A stretch of 64,000 bases of DNA from Streptomyces sp. NBC_01296 (GCF_035984415.1 NZ_CP130721.1:124001-188000), one strand, 5' to 3'; numbered from the stretch's first letter, positions 32,301-42,009 are shown. Numbers and translations are program-made. The notes: generated by a model not told the origin, from the letters alone.

Positions 32301-35300
32301 GAGCCGTTGACGCTCTCCGAGGACTCTGTTCTTCGCCTCCAGGTCGCGGTGGGTGCCCCGGACGGCGCGGGCCGTCGTCCGGTCAACGTCTACAGCCGGC
32401 CGGAAGGAAGCGACGCCGACTGGCGGCGCCATGCCACCGGTGAGCTGACGGAGACCGCCGACGCATCGACGGCTGACGACGACCCGTTCGCCGCCCTGGC
32501 GCAGTGGCCGGTCCCGGGTGCCGAGCGCATCGATCTCGATGGTTTCTATGAGGGTTTCCGGGCGCGTGGTCTGGATTACGGTCCGGCTTTCCAGGGCCTG
32601 ACCGAGCTCTGGCGTGACGGCGACACCGCGTACGGTCTGGTCCGCCTCCCCGAAGGTCTCAAGACCGACGACTTCGGTGTTCACCCCGCCCTCCTCGACG
32701 CCGCCCTGCACACCCTCATGGGCGTACGCGACGAAGAAGCCCGGCAGCGCGTCTTCATGCCGTTCGAGTGGACCGGTGTCGAACTCCTCGCCGCGGGTGC
32801 CACCGAGCTCCGCGTACGCATCGACGTCGCGTCGGGCACCGACGAGCACCTCACCCTCACCGTTGCCGACGGCACCGGCCACCCCGTCGTACGGGCGCGC
32901 GGTCTCGCCATCCGCGAGGCGAGCGCCGAGCAGATCCGGGCGGGCGAGCGCGCCGAGCACCTCTACCAGGTCGAGTTCCGCCCCACCCGGACACCGGGCG
33001 GCGACGCCGAGCCGGCCGGGGAGACGTGGGCACTCGCGGGTGACACGGTCCTGGCCGCCGCTCTCGGCGCCCAGGTGTTCCCGGACCTCGACGCGCTCCT
33101 CACCCACCTCTCCGCAGCGGCCGACGCTCCGGCCCGCATCCTCGTCGATGCGACCCGGCCCGCCGCGGCACCGGCCCTCGACGAGGCCACCGCAGCGCTG
33201 GAGCTGATCCAGGGGCTGCTGGCCGCACCCGGCATCGAACAGACCGAGCTCGTCTGGCTGACCCGCTCGGCCGTCGACGCGGGCGACGGTGTCACCGACA
33301 TCGCCCACGCCCCCCTGTGGGGCCTGGTCCGGGCGGCGCGCGCCGAGCACGCCGACCGGGTGGTCCGCCTCATCGACCTCGGCGTCGACGGCCCGGGCGA
33401 CGACACCGCGCTCGCCCAGGCCCTCACCCTCACCGAAGAGCCCGAGATCGCCCTCCGCGACGGGGAGATCCGTACGGCCCGCCTCGTCCGCGCGGCCAAG
33501 GCCTCCGACGCCCCGCAGCTGAACCCCGAGGGATCCGTCCTGGTCACGGGCGGTACGGGTGAGCTGGGCCGGTCGGTGGCCCGTCACCTGGTCGCCGTAC
33601 ACGGTGTGCGTCACCTGGTGCTGACGTCCCGCCGTGGCCCGGACGCCCCCGGCGCGGCCGAGCTGGCGTCCGAGCTGGAGGCGGCGGGTGCGCAGAGCGT
33701 GCGGATCGTCGCGGCGGACGTCTCCGACCGTACGCAGACGGCGGCGCTGCTCGCGGACACCGGAGGCCGTCCGTGGACGGGCGTCTTCCACCTGGCCGCG
33801 GTCCTGGACGATGGTCTGCTGGTGTCCCAGGATGCCGAGCGTCTGGCCCGTGTCTGGGGTCCGAAGGCCGAGGCGGCCTGGCACCTGCACGAGCTGACCC
33901 AGACCCTGGACCTAGCCGCCTTCGTCCTGTTCTCCTCCGCCGCCGGTGTTCTGGGCGGCGCCGGGCAGAGCAATTACGCTGCGGCGAACACCTTCCTGGA
34001 TGCGCTGGCTGCGCACCGGCGTGGCTCGGGTCTGCCCGCGACGAGCGTGTCGTGGGGCTTGTGGCAGCAGGCCGGCCACGGTCTGACCGCCACCCTCGGC
34101 CAGGCCGAACTCGCCCGCATGCGCCGCATGGGCATCGCCGCGCTCACCAAGCAGCAGGGCCTCACCGCCCTCGATGACGCCCTCGGCTCCGCGAGCCCCC
34201 ACCTCGTCCCGGTCAAGCTCGACCTGGTCACCCTGCAGCGGAGCCCCGACGAGGTGCCCGCCCTGCTGCGCGCCCTCGTCCGCGCCCCGAAGAAGCGCGT
34301 GGGCGAGGCGGGCACGGCGCTCTCCGGTCTGCGCGACCAGCTCGCTGCACTGCCCGAGGCCGAGCGGCTGCCGGCCCTGGTCCGGCTGGTGCAGCGCGAG
34401 GCGGCCGAAGTGCTCGGCATCTCCTCCGCCGAGGGCATCGGGGCCCAGCAGGTCCTGAAGGAACTCGGCATCGACTCCCTCATGGCGGTCGAGCTGCGCC
34501 GCCGGCTCTCGTCCGAGACCGGGGTCGCCCTGCCCTCCACCCTCGCCTTCGACTACCCCACGCCCACCGCCATCGCCGGACTCCTCCTCGGCAAGCTGGC
34601 GCTCACCGAGAAGGCGAAGCCGAAGCACCGCAAGAGCGCCTCCCACACCGCTGCCGCCCCGGCGGCCGACGATCCGATCGCGGTGGTGTCGATGGCCTGC
34701 CGCCTGCCCGGCGGCATCGACACCCCCGAGGCCTACTGGAACCTCCTGGCCACGGGCGGCGACGCGATCAGCGGCCTGCCCCCGCGCTGGGACAGCCTCG
34801 ACGTCTACGACCCGGACCCGGAGGCCGTCGGCAAGAGCTACGCCCGCGAGGGCGGCTTCATCGACGTCGCCGCCGACTTCGACGCCGCGTTCTTCGGCAT
34901 CTCGCAGCGCGAGGCGCTCTCCATGGATCCGCAGCAGCGCCTCGTCCTCGAAACCGCCTGGGAGGCGCTGGAGCGCGCCGGCATCCGCCCCGAGACGCTC
35001 AGCGAGAGCCGTACCGGCGTCTACCTCGGCGCCATGAGCTCCGACTACGGCGAGCAGGGCCGCGAACTCGACGCCTTCGACGGGTACGTGAGCACCGGCA
35101 ACGCCTCCAGCGTCGTCTCCGGCCGCGTCTCGTACGCGCTGGGCCTGCAGGGCCCGGCCGTCACCGTGGACACCGCCTGCTCCTCCTCCCTCGTCTCCAT
35201 CCACCTCGCCGCCACTGCCCTGCGCCAGGGCGAGTGCGAACTCGCCCTCGTCGGCGGCGTCACCGTCATGAGCACACCGCGGCTCTTCGTGGAGTTCTCC

Positions 35301-38300
35301 CGCCTCAAGGGCATGGCCCCCGACGGCCGCTGCAAGTCCTTCTCCGCCCTCGCCGACGGCGCGGGCTGGTCGGACGGCGTCGGCATCCTCGTCCTGAAGC
35401 GGCTGTCGGCCGCCGAACGCGACGGGGACCGCGTCCTCGCCGTCATCAGCGGGTCCGCCGTCAACCAGGACGGGCGCAGCCAGGGCCTGACCGCCCCCAA
35501 CGGCCCCGCGCAGCAGCGCGTCATCCACGACGCCCTGGAGGCCGCCCGCCTCACCCCCGCCGACATCGACGCGGTCGAGGCCCACGGCACCGGCACCCCG
35601 CTCGGCGACCCCATCGAGGCCGGCGCGCTGGCCGAGGTGTTCGGCCCCCGACGGGCCGGGGACCGCCCGCTCTACCTGGGCTCCTCCAAGTCGAACATCG
35701 GCCACGCCCAGGCCGCCGCCGGCGTCGCCGGCGTCATGAAGATGGTCCTCGCGCTCCAGCACGAGACCCTGCCCAAGACCCTGTACGCCGACGAGCCGAG
35801 CCCCCACATCGAGTGGGACGGCAGCGGACTGGAACTCCTGCGCGAGGCCCGGCCCTGGGCGCGGGAGGGCGCGCGCACCCGCCGCGCCGGTGTCTCCTCC
35901 TTCGGGCTCAGCGGCACCAACGCCCACATCGTCCTCGAGGAGCCCCCGGCCCCGGACCCGGCCCCGGCCGAGACGGAGACCGAGGTGCTGACCCCGGCCC
36001 CGGCCCCCGCGTCGGCCGCCCCGTACCCCGTCCCGTACGCCCTCGTCCTCTCCGGCCGCGACGAGAGCGCCCTGCACACCCAGGCCGCCCGCTGGGCCGA
36101 CTGGCTCGAGGGCCGCCCCGACGTGCCGGTGGCCGACCTCGCGCACACGGCAGCCCGCCACCGCACGCACTTCGAGCACCGCGCCGCCCTCACGGTGACC
36201 ACCACCGCCGAAGCCGTCGCCGCGCTGCGCACCCTCGCCGACGGCCGCACCCCGGCCGGGGCGGCCGAAGGCACGGCCGTCGACAGCCCCCTCGCGGTGC
36301 TGTTCACCGGCCAGGGCAGCCAGCGGCCCGGCATGGGCCGCGCCCTGTACGCCGCCCTCCCGGCCTTCCGGGAGGCGTTCGACGCGGCCTGCGCCGCGCT
36401 CGACCCGCACCTGAACCAGCCGCTGGCCGAGCTCGTCCTCGGCGGCTCGGAACTCGTCCACGAGACCGAGTACGCCCAGCCCGCCCTGTTCGCCGTCGAG
36501 ACCGCGCTGTTCCGCCAGTGGGAGGCCTGGGGCGTGCGGCCCGCCGCCGTCGCGGGCCACTCCATCGGCGAACTCGCCGCCGCCCACGTCGCCGGAGTCC
36601 TCACCCTGGACGACGCGGCCCGTCTGGTGGCCGCCCGCGGCCGCCTGATGCAGGCCTGCGAGCGCGGTGGCGCGATGGCCTCCGTCGAGGCCTCGGAGTC
36701 CGAGGTCCTGGAGGTCCTCGCGGGAGTCGCCGGACGCATCTGCGTCGCCGGCCTCAACGGCCCCGTGCAGACCGTCGTCAGCGGTGACGAGAACGCCGTC
36801 GCCGCCGCCACCGCCAGGTTCGCCGAACTCGGCCGCCGCACCCGCCGGCTGACCGTCTCGCACGCCTTCCACTCGCCGCACATGGAGGCCATGCTCGACG
36901 CGTACCGCCTCGTCGCCGAGGACGTCGCCTTCGCCGCACCGCAGATCCCCGTCGTCTCCACGGTGACCGGGACCCGCATGGGCCAGGACCTCGCCCCCGG
37001 CGAAGGCCTGCGCTCCGCCGAGTACTGGGTGCGCCAGGTCCGCGACGCCGTGCGCTTCCTCGACGCCGTGCGGACCCTCGAGGCGGACGGCATCGGCCGC
37101 TACCTCGAATGCGGTCCCGCCGCCGTCCTGGCCGCCATGGGCGCCGGCTGTGTCACCGGCACCGCCGCGTTCGTCGCCTCCCAGCGCGCCCCCAAGGACG
37201 CCGACCGGGCCCCGGACGAGGTCCGCGTGCTCGTCGAGGCCCTCGGCGCGCTCCACGTCAGCGGCCAGGAGCCGCTCTGGGACGCGGTGTTCACCGGCCG
37301 GACCGGCCCGAACGCCGGCCCGAACGCCGCCCCGGTCGCCGGCCTCGCCGCCGAGCTGCCCACGTACGCCTTCCAGCGCGAGCGGTACTGGCTCGAGCCC
37401 GCCCGCAACACCGGGCGCGGTGCCCGCGACACCGGTCTCGTACCCGCCGGGCACCCCTGGCTCGGCGCCGTCCTCACGCTCGCCGGCGGCGAGGGCCAGC
37501 TGCTCTCCGGCCGGCTCTCGCTCGCCGACCACCCCTGGCTCGCCGACCACGCCGTCTTCGGCAGCGTCCTCGTGCCCGGCACCGGCCTGCTCGACCTCGC
37601 CCTGGCCGCTGCCCGGGCCGCCGGCTCCGCACGGGTCGCCGAACTCACCCTGGCCCAGCCGCTCGTCCTCACCGCCGGAGAGGCGCTGCGCCTCCAGGTG
37701 AAGGTGGACACCCCGGATGAGGACGGCCGGCGCAAGATCGCCGTCCACAGCCAGCCGGAGACCTCCGCCGACCCGTCCTCCTGGACCCTGCACGCCTCCG
37801 GCGAACTTGCCGACGACCCCGCCCGGGACGCTCCGGACGGGCTCGCCGACCTCGCCGCGTGGCCGGTTCCGGGAGCCGAGGCCATCGGTCTCGACGGCTT
37901 CCACGAGCAGCTCGGCGGCGACGGCCTCGAGTACGGCCCGGCCTTCCGCGGCCTGACCGAACTCTCCCGCCGCGACGGCACCGCCTACGGCCGGGTCGTC
38001 CTGCCCGAGCCGCTGCGCCCGACCATCGAGGGCCACGGCGTGCACCCCGCCCTCCTCGACGCCGCCCTGCACGTCCTGGCCGGCGTCACCCCCGGCGAGC
38101 AGCCCGAGGGCACCGTGCTGCTGCCCTTCGCCTGGACCGACGTGACCCTGTACGCCACCGACAGCACCGAACTGCGCGTCCGTGTCGCCCCGGAGGCGGG
38201 CGGCGCGGACCCCGAGGCCGCGGCCGCCGGATTCGGCGCCGCCGTCCTGGTCACCGACCCCTCCGGCGAACCCGTCCTGTCGGGCGTGCTCCAGGTCCGC

Positions 38301-41219
38301 CGGGCCTCCGCCGACCAGCTGCGGGTCACCCGGCCCTCCGACGCCGACCACCTCTACCGCGTCGAGTTCCAGCCGGTCGCCGAGCCCGCCGGCGCCGCCC
38401 CGGCCACCACCCTGGTGATCGGCGGCACCGGAGCCCTCGCCGAAGCCCTCGGCGCCGCCTGGGCCGCCGGCCCCGAGCCGCTGCCCGCCGGCGCGCCGGT
38501 CCCGGACCGTATCGTCGTCGACGCCACCGGCGCTGTCACGGGCGATACCGCCGAGGGGGCCCAGGCCGCCACCCTGGCCGCCCTGGACCTCGTACAGCAC
38601 CTGCTCACCGAGGAGTACGCGGCGGCCGAGCTGGTCTGGATCACCCGGGACGCCGTCGCGGCCCGCCCCGAGGACACCGCCGCCGCACTCGCCCACGCCC
38701 CCCTGTGGGGCCTCGTACGGGCCGTGCGCGGCGAGGTCCCCGACCGCACCCTGCGCCTGCTCGACCTGGACACCGCCGCCCCCGACCCGGCGGCCCTCAC
38801 CGCCGCCCTCGCCGCCGCCGACGAGCCCGAACTGGCCCTGCGCGGCGCCACCCTGCTCGCCCCCCGCCTCGTGCGCACCGCGCACGGCACGCGCACCGGG
38901 GCGGCCCAGGGCGGCGCGGCCCTCACCCCGCCCGCCGAGGCCGGCCCCTGGCACCTCGACATCCGGGAGAAGGGCAGCATCGACAGCCTCGAGCTGGTCC
39001 CCGTCCCGGACGGCGGCCCGCTCGGCCCCGACGAGGTCCGCGTCGCGGTCCGCGCCGCGGGCATGAACTTCCGCGACGTCCTCAACACGCTCGGCATGGT
39101 CGCCACGCCCAAGCTGGGCCTGGAGTTCGCGGGCACGGTCCTGGAGACCGGATCCGCCGTCACCCACCTGCGCCCGGGCGACCGGGCCATGGGCCTCGCG
39201 CTCGGCGCCTTCGGCACCGAAGTGCGCGGCGACGGCCACCTGATGGCGAAACTGCCCGACACCCTCACCTTTGAAGAGGGCGCGACGATCCCGCTCGCGT
39301 TCCTCACCGCCCACTACGCCCTCACCGACCTCGGGGCGCTGCTCCCGGGCGAGAAGCTCCTCGTCCACGCGGCGGCCGGCGGCGTCGGCATGGCCGCCGT
39401 CCAGCTCGCCCGCCACCTGGGCGCCGAGGTGTACGGCACCGCCAGCCACGGCAAGTGGGACGCGCTGCGCGCCCTCGGACTGCCCGACGAGCGCATCGCC
39501 TCCTCCCGCGACACCACGTTCGAGGAGCGGTGGCTGACGGCCACCGGCGGAGCCGGCTTCGACGCCGTGCTGAACTCCCTCGCCGGCGAGTTCACCGACG
39601 CCTCGCTGCGCCTGCTGCCGCGCGGCGGGCGCTTCCTGGAGATGGGCAAGACCGACATCCGCGACGCGGACGAGGTCGCCGCCGCCCACCCCGGCGTCGC
39701 CTACAGCGCCTTCGACCTGATGTCGCTGGACCCCCGCCACCTGCACCGGATGCTCACCGAGCTGTCCGCCCTGCTCACCGACCGGGTCATCACCCCGCTC
39801 CCGTACCTCGCGTACGACGTACGGGAGGCCCCCGCGGCCTTCCGCTACATGGCGCAGGGCCGCCACACCGGCAAGCTGGTCCTCACCGTCGGCCGGGCGC
39901 TCGACCCGCAGGGCGTGGTCCTGCTCACCGGAGGCACCGGCGAGCTCGGCCGCAACCTGGCCGGGCACCTCGTAGCCGAACACGGTGTGCGCCACCTCGT
40001 CCTGACCTCCCGGCAGGGCATGGCGGCGCCCGGGGCGGACGAGCTCGTGGCCGACCTCGAAGAGACCGGCGCGGCCAGCGTGCGCATCGTGGCCTGCGAC
40101 GTCTCGGACCGCGACGCGGTCGCCGCCCTGCTGGCCGAGGCCGCCCGGGAACGCCCGCTGACCGGCGTGGTGCACCTGGCGGCGGTCATCGACGACGGCG
40201 TCGTGCGCAACCAGACGCCCGAGCGGTTCACCCGGGTCCTCGCCCCCAAGCTGGCCGGCGCCTGGCACCTGCACGAACTGACCCGCGAGCTGGACCTGGC
40301 CGCCTTCGTCCTGTTCTCCTCGGTCGCCGGCACCCTCGGATCGCCGGGCCAGTCCAACTACGGCGCCGCCAACGCCTTCCTGGACGCGCTCGCCACCCAC
40401 CGCCTGCGCCGCGGCCTGCCCGCCACCAGCCTCGCCTGGGGCCTGTGGGCCCAGGGCGGCTCCGGCCTGACCGCCCAGCTCGGCGAGGCGGAACTCGCCC
40501 GGATGCGCCGCCAGGGCGCCCAGCCCCTGACCGCGGCCGAGGGCCTCGCCCTGTTCGACACCGCCCTGGCCCGCCCCGAACCGCACCTGGTGCCGCTCAA
40601 GCTCGACACCACGCGGCTCGGCGGCGACTTCGCCCCCGCGCTGCTGCGGGCCCTGGTCCGTACGCAGCCCAGGAAGGCCAAGGAGTCCGCCGCGGCCGGC
40701 TCCGCCTTCCGGGAGCGACTGGCCGGCCTGTCCACCGCGGAACGCGAGACGGAGCTGAGCAAGTTCGTCCAGCAGGAGGTCACCGCGGTCCTCGGCCTGT
40801 CCGGCGGAGTCCCGCTCGACAAGCCGATGCGCGAACTGGGCTGGGACTCCCTGATGGCCGTCGAACTGGGCAACCGCATCACCAAGTACACGCAGGTGGC
40901 CGTGCCCGGCACGCTCGCCTTCGACTACCCCACGCCACGCGCCATCGCCGGGTACCTGCTCGGCAGGCTCTCCTTCGACGGCGCACCGCAGGCCGCCGCC
41001 GACACCCCGCCGCAGGACCCGGCCCGGGCCGCCCAGTGGGCCGTGACCCGGATCGGCGTCGAACGGCTGCGCCAGAGCGGCCTGCTGGACCGGCTGCTGG
41101 AACTCGCCGCACCCGCCGCCGCCAAGGCCGAGGCCCCGGCCGACGCCTTGCAGACCGCCCAGGAACTGACCGACGACGAGATGGACGCGGCCCTGGACGC
41201 CGTACTCGGCGGCATCTGA
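29307..41219 (+). CDS. Type I PKS 3: modules 5 and 6, no thioesterase
   Basis: A 3970-residue PKS. The N-terminal helix SEVEKLEKLEAYLRRTANALVETEKEL is a typical docking coiled coil. Then KS (Cys209), AT (Ser660, YASH), DH (His963), KR, ACP (Ser1724); KS (Cys1958), AT (Ser2419, HAFH), DH (His2748), ER (about 3213-3530, NADPH loop HAAAGGVGMAAVQLA), KR (IDD motif), ACP (Ser3848). Module 5 should add a methyl-branched alkene; module 6 adds a fully reduced malonate unit. The end is not a thioesterase but a docking region with an acidic tail (TDDEMDAALDAVLGGI), so the chain passes to another protein not adjacent here. A degenerate copy of the ER-KR-docking end occurs on the other strand at 47.75-49.28 kb. 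The start overlaps the PKS2 stop by 4 bp. Confidence 0.95.
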   Translation: MSASEVEKLEKLEAYLRRTANALVETEKELNAERATRTEPIAVVSMACRLPGGIDTPEGFWELLASGGDAVGGLPSRWDSLGVYDPDPEAVGKSYAREGGFIEGAEGFDSGFFGISPREALSMDPQQRLVLEASWEALERAGIRPDTLAESRTGVYLGTMSSDYGNQQGHDLNALDGYVSTGNASSVVSGRVSYTLGLQGPAVTVDTACSSSLVSIHLAVQALRQGECELALAGGVTVMSTPALFVEFSRLKGMAADGRCKSFSAQADGAGWAEGAGVIVLKRLSAAQRDGDPVLAVIRGSAVNQDGRSQGLTAPNGPSQQRVIQDALEAARLTPADVDAVEAHGTGTPLGDPIEAGALAEVFGPHRNDKNPVYLGSSKSNIGHAQAAAGVIGVIKMVLALEHGVLPKTLHADEPSPHIEWDGSGLQLLNEARPWERGAERTRRAGISSFGLSGTNAHVVLEEAPAATAQPVADEVRPLPVPVVVSGRDEAALREQAGRWADWLGGRSEVPVADVAVTAARHRSHFESRASVVAADSAGLVDALRALSDGRSHDAVVTGAALERGKVVFVYPGQGSQWVGMGRALLAENETFRQTIDACDVALRPFTGWSVREVLAGEEGDHPPFERVDVVQPALFAMGVGLSAVWRSLGVEPSAVVGHSQGEVVAAVVSGALTLEQGSQIVAQRSQAVLACAGQGGMALIERPVGEVEGFVAPYGDALSVAAVNTAGSTVISGQAEAIVKIVAELSEQNIYARKINVDYASHNAQMDPLLPALGSGFEGIVPQSADIAFYSTVTGQVAEGTELDGAYWCRNLREPVRFDRALNRLLDDGHGVFVEISAHPVLSMPLTDGSADHGGIVVGSLAREHGEPSQLLRNLGLLHVQGHDLDWDRVLGAGHLVPLPSYAFQREHFWMDTPKSSGDVRGVGLDVSEHPWLGAVTALADGEGYLFTGRISLTEHSWLAGHAAFGTVLVPGTGLLELALTAAHHVGAESVEELTLLEPLTLSEDSVLRLQVAVGAPDGAGRRPVNVYSRPEGSDADWRRHATGELTETADASTADDDPFAALAQWPVPGAERIDLDGFYEGFRARGLDYGPAFQGLTELWRDGDTAYGLVRLPEGLKTDDFGVHPALLDAALHTLMGVRDEEARQRVFMPFEWTGVELLAAGATELRVRIDVASGTDEHLTLTVADGTGHPVVRARGLAIREASAEQIRAGERAEHLYQVEFRPTRTPGGDAEPAGETWALAGDTVLAAALGAQVFPDLDALLTHLSAAADAPARILVDATRPAAAPALDEATAALELIQGLLAAPGIEQTELVWLTRSAVDAGDGVTDIAHAPLWGLVRAARAEHADRVVRLIDLGVDGPGDDTALAQALTLTEEPEIALRDGEIRTARLVRAAKASDAPQLNPEGSVLVTGGTGELGRSVARHLVAVHGVRHLVLTSRRGPDAPGAAELASELEAAGAQSVRIVAADVSDRTQTAALLADTGGRPWTGVFHLAAVLDDGLLVSQDAERLARVWGPKAEAAWHLHELTQTLDLAAFVLFSSAAGVLGGAGQSNYAAANTFLDALAAHRRGSGLPATSVSWGLWQQAGHGLTATLGQAELARMRRMGIAALTKQQGLTALDDALGSASPHLVPVKLDLVTLQRSPDEVPALLRALVRAPKKRVGEAGTALSGLRDQLAALPEAERLPALVRLVQREAAEVLGISSAEGIGAQQVLKELGIDSLMAVELRRRLSSETGVALPSTLAFDYPTPTAIAGLLLGKLALTEKAKPKHRKSASHTAAAPAADDPIAVVSMACRLPGGIDTPEAYWNLLATGGDAISGLPPRWDSLDVYDPDPEAVGKSYAREGGFIDVAADFDAAFFGISQREALSMDPQQRLVLETAWEALERAGIRPETLSESRTGVYLGAMSSDYGEQGRELDAFDGYVSTGNASSVVSGRVSYALGLQGPAVTVDTACSSSLVSIHLAATALRQGECELALVGGVTVMSTPRLFVEFSRLKGMAPDGRCKSFSALADGAGWSDGVGILVLKRLSAAERDGDRVLAVISGSAVNQDGRSQGLTAPNGPAQQRVIHDALEAARLTPADIDAVEAHGTGTPLGDPIEAGALAEVFGPRRAGDRPLYLGSSKSNIGHAQAAAGVAGVMKMVLALQHETLPKTLYADEPSPHIEWDGSGLELLREARPWAREGARTRRAGVSSFGLSGTNAHIVLEEPPAPDPAPAETETEVLTPAPAPASAAPYPVPYALVLSGRDESALHTQAARWADWLEGRPDVPVADLAHTAARHRTHFEHRAALTVTTTAEAVAALRTLADGRTPAGAAEGTAVDSPLAVLFTGQGSQRPGMGRALYAALPAFREAFDAACAALDPHLNQPLAELVLGGSELVHETEYAQPALFAVETALFRQWEAWGVRPAAVAGHSIGELAAAHVAGVLTLDDAARLVAARGRLMQACERGGAMASVEASESEVLEVLAGVAGRICVAGLNGPVQTVVSGDENAVAAATARFAELGRRTRRLTVSHAFHSPHMEAMLDAYRLVAEDVAFAAPQIPVVSTVTGTRMGQDLAPGEGLRSAEYWVRQVRDAVRFLDAVRTLEADGIGRYLECGPAAVLAAMGAGCVTGTAAFVASQRAPKDADRAPDEVRVLVEALGALHVSGQEPLWDAVFTGRTGPNAGPNAAPVAGLAAELPTYAFQRERYWLEPARNTGRGARDTGLVPAGHPWLGAVLTLAGGEGQLLSGRLSLADHPWLADHAVFGSVLVPGTGLLDLALAAARAAGSARVAELTLAQPLVLTAGEALRLQVKVDTPDEDGRRKIAVHSQPETSADPSSWTLHASGELADDPARDAPDGLADLAAWPVPGAEAIGLDGFHEQLGGDGLEYGPAFRGLTELSRRDGTAYGRVVLPEPLRPTIEGHGVHPALLDAALHVLAGVTPGEQPEGTVLLPFAWTDVTLYATDSTELRVRVAPEAGGADPEAAAAGFGAAVLVTDPSGEPVLSGVLQVRRASADQLRVTRPSDADHLYRVEFQPVAEPAGAAPATTLVIGGTGALAEALGAAWAAGPEPLPAGAPVPDRIVVDATGAVTGDTAEGAQAATLAALDLVQHLLTEEYAAAELVWITRDAVAARPEDTAAALAHAPLWGLVRAVRGEVPDRTLRLLDLDTAAPDPAALTAALAAADEPELALRGATLLAPRLVRTAHGTRTGAAQGGAALTPPAEAGPWHLDIREKGSIDSLELVPVPDGGPLGPDEVRVAVRAAGMNFRDVLNTLGMVATPKLGLEFAGTVLETGSAVTHLRPGDRAMGLALGAFGTEVRGDGHLMAKLPDTLTFEEGATIPLAFLTAHYALTDLGALLPGEKLLVHAAAGGVGMAAVQLARHLGAEVYGTASHGKWDALRALGLPDERIASSRDTTFEERWLTATGGAGFDAVLNSLAGEFTDASLRLLPRGGRFLEMGKTDIRDADEVAAAHPGVAYSAFDLMSLDPRHLHRMLTELSALLTDRVITPLPYLAYDVREAPAAFRYMAQGRHTGKLVLTVGRALDPQGVVLLTGGTGELGRNLAGHLVAEHGVRHLVLTSRQGMAAPGADELVADLEETGAASVRIVACDVSDRDAVAALLAEAARERPLTGVVHLAAVIDDGVVRNQTPERFTRVLAPKLAGAWHLHELTRELDLAAFVLFSSVAGTLGSPGQSNYGAANAFLDALATHRLRRGLPATSLAWGLWAQGGSGLTAQLGEAELARMRRQGAQPLTAAEGLALFDTALARPEPHLVPLKLDTTRLGGDFAPALLRALVRTQPRKAKESAAAGSAFRERLAGLSTAERETELSKFVQQEVTAVLGLSGGVPLDKPMRELGWDSLMAVELGNRITKYTQVAVPGTLAFDYPTPRAIAGYLLGRLSFDGAPQAAADTPPQDPARAAQWAVTRIGVERLRQSGLLDRLLELAAPAAAKAEAPADALQTAQELTDDEMDAALDAVLGGI
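31065..31861 (+). repeat. AT-encoding segment, module 5, second copy
   Basis: The partner of 14546-15342, identical by eye over 797 bp although it lies in a different gene 16.5 kb away. It ends two bases into the codon after GSA, where the sequences diverge (ERGG versus DHGG). Confidence 0.9.
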
Positions 41220-41332
41220 CCCCCAGGGCCCGGCGGCCCCCGGGTCCCTCCCCCACCGCGGTCCCTGCCGCGAACCCGACCGACGACCCCTCTGAAAATC
41301 CCCCATGACCCCCGTTCCCAGGAGTTGATCAT

Positions 41333-41500
41333 GTGTCATCGTCCTCCTCGCCGGAGCCCGTGGCCGACGCCACGGCCGCGCCCCCCACGGCCGGGTCCCG
41401 GCGCCGGTGGGTGGCGCTCGCCGAAGAGGGTCGCATGAAGGTGAAGGAAATGAGCGGTTTGGCTGGCCGGAAGCGGTATTTCCGCAGGAAGACCGGCTGA
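41333..41500 (+). pseudogene. In-frame fusion: MFS exporter N-terminus to DUF5302 C-terminus
   Basis: A 55-codon frame starts at GTG 41333 with CCAGGAG 8 bp upstream. Its first half (Ser-rich start, then TAGSRRRWVALA) is the cytoplasmic leader of a 14-TMS exporter, comparable to GRARWVALGVL in the intact MFS at 45.26 kb. From EEGR onward it is DUF5302 (MKVKEMSGLAGRKRYFRRKTG), nearly the same as the end of the intact copy at 50.7 kb. The junction deleted almost the whole exporter and the first half of DUF5302 while keeping frame. It sits just after PKS3, where a transporter gene once began. It is probably non-functional, but could still be translated as a basic peptide. Confidence 0.85.
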
Positions 41501-41523
41501 TCCGACTCGATTCATCCCCCGAA

Positions 41524-41569
41524 GGCCGCCGTAGCCCATTCTTCTGGAATGGGCCACGACGGCCTTTTT
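41524..41569 (+). terminator. Rho-independent-like terminator after the fusion peptide
   Basis: A long imperfect stem centred on GCCCATTC-ttct-GGAATGGGC, extended by outer GGCC/GGCC pairs, is followed by TTTTT (41565-41569). The terminator after the intact DUF5302 at 50.8 kb has the same core and the same place, so the two were duplicated together. Confidence 0.85.
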
Positions 41570-41581
41570 GGCAATCCCTCA

Positions 41582-41950
41582 ATATCGACTGAACGTCCGC
41601 TGCTGACCGCTGCTGCGGTGCGTGTCACCCCCGCGTGGGAGCACCCCGGCCGCCCCGCCCGCGGACGCGGGCCGGGCGGAGCGAACGCGCGGAGTGGCGG
41701 GCGAGGCCGGCGCGGACCGCATGGGCGCGGCTGCCGTCGAGGCACCTCGCTGACCCTCGCCATGGCCTCGGTCCGTATTTCCAGGGGCAACCCCACCGCC
41801 GAGGAGATCGCCGCGCTCGCCGTCCTCCTCACGGCCCGCCTGGGCAAGCGCCACGAGGCCCAGCGGCCTGCACCCGTCACCGCGCGGGCCCGCAAGCTGC
41901 CGTCCCTGTCCTTTCAGCCGTTCCGCGCGCCGGGCGCCTGGGCCTCTTGA
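41582..41950 (+). pseudogene. AccE-like gene, damaged copy
   Basis: The frame ends in MASVRISRGNPTAEEIAALAVLLTAR and the tail RAPGAWAS, nearly the same as the intact copy at 51.1-51.47 kb and typical of actinobacterial acyl-CoA carboxylase epsilon subunits (RGNPTxEExAAL, final PGAW). Homology begins at the codons for TERPLLTAAAV, but the start codon and the whole promoter present in the other copy are missing, because the terminator ends only about 20 bp upstream. The linker is also scrambled. An internal ATG at 41761 could yield about 62 residues but lacks a ribosome site. A decayed duplicate is most likely. Confidence 0.7.
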
Positions 41951-42009
41951 GATGTTCACCAGGGTGAACGCCGGTGATTCCGGCAGGCACCGCTACGCGG
42001 CACCACTCT

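Noticed and set aside
14221..34130. Large spaced repeats that could suggest CRISPR or insertion sequences
   Set aside because: Repeat units are whole KS/AT/DH/KR domains in one reading frame; they are PKS module homology.
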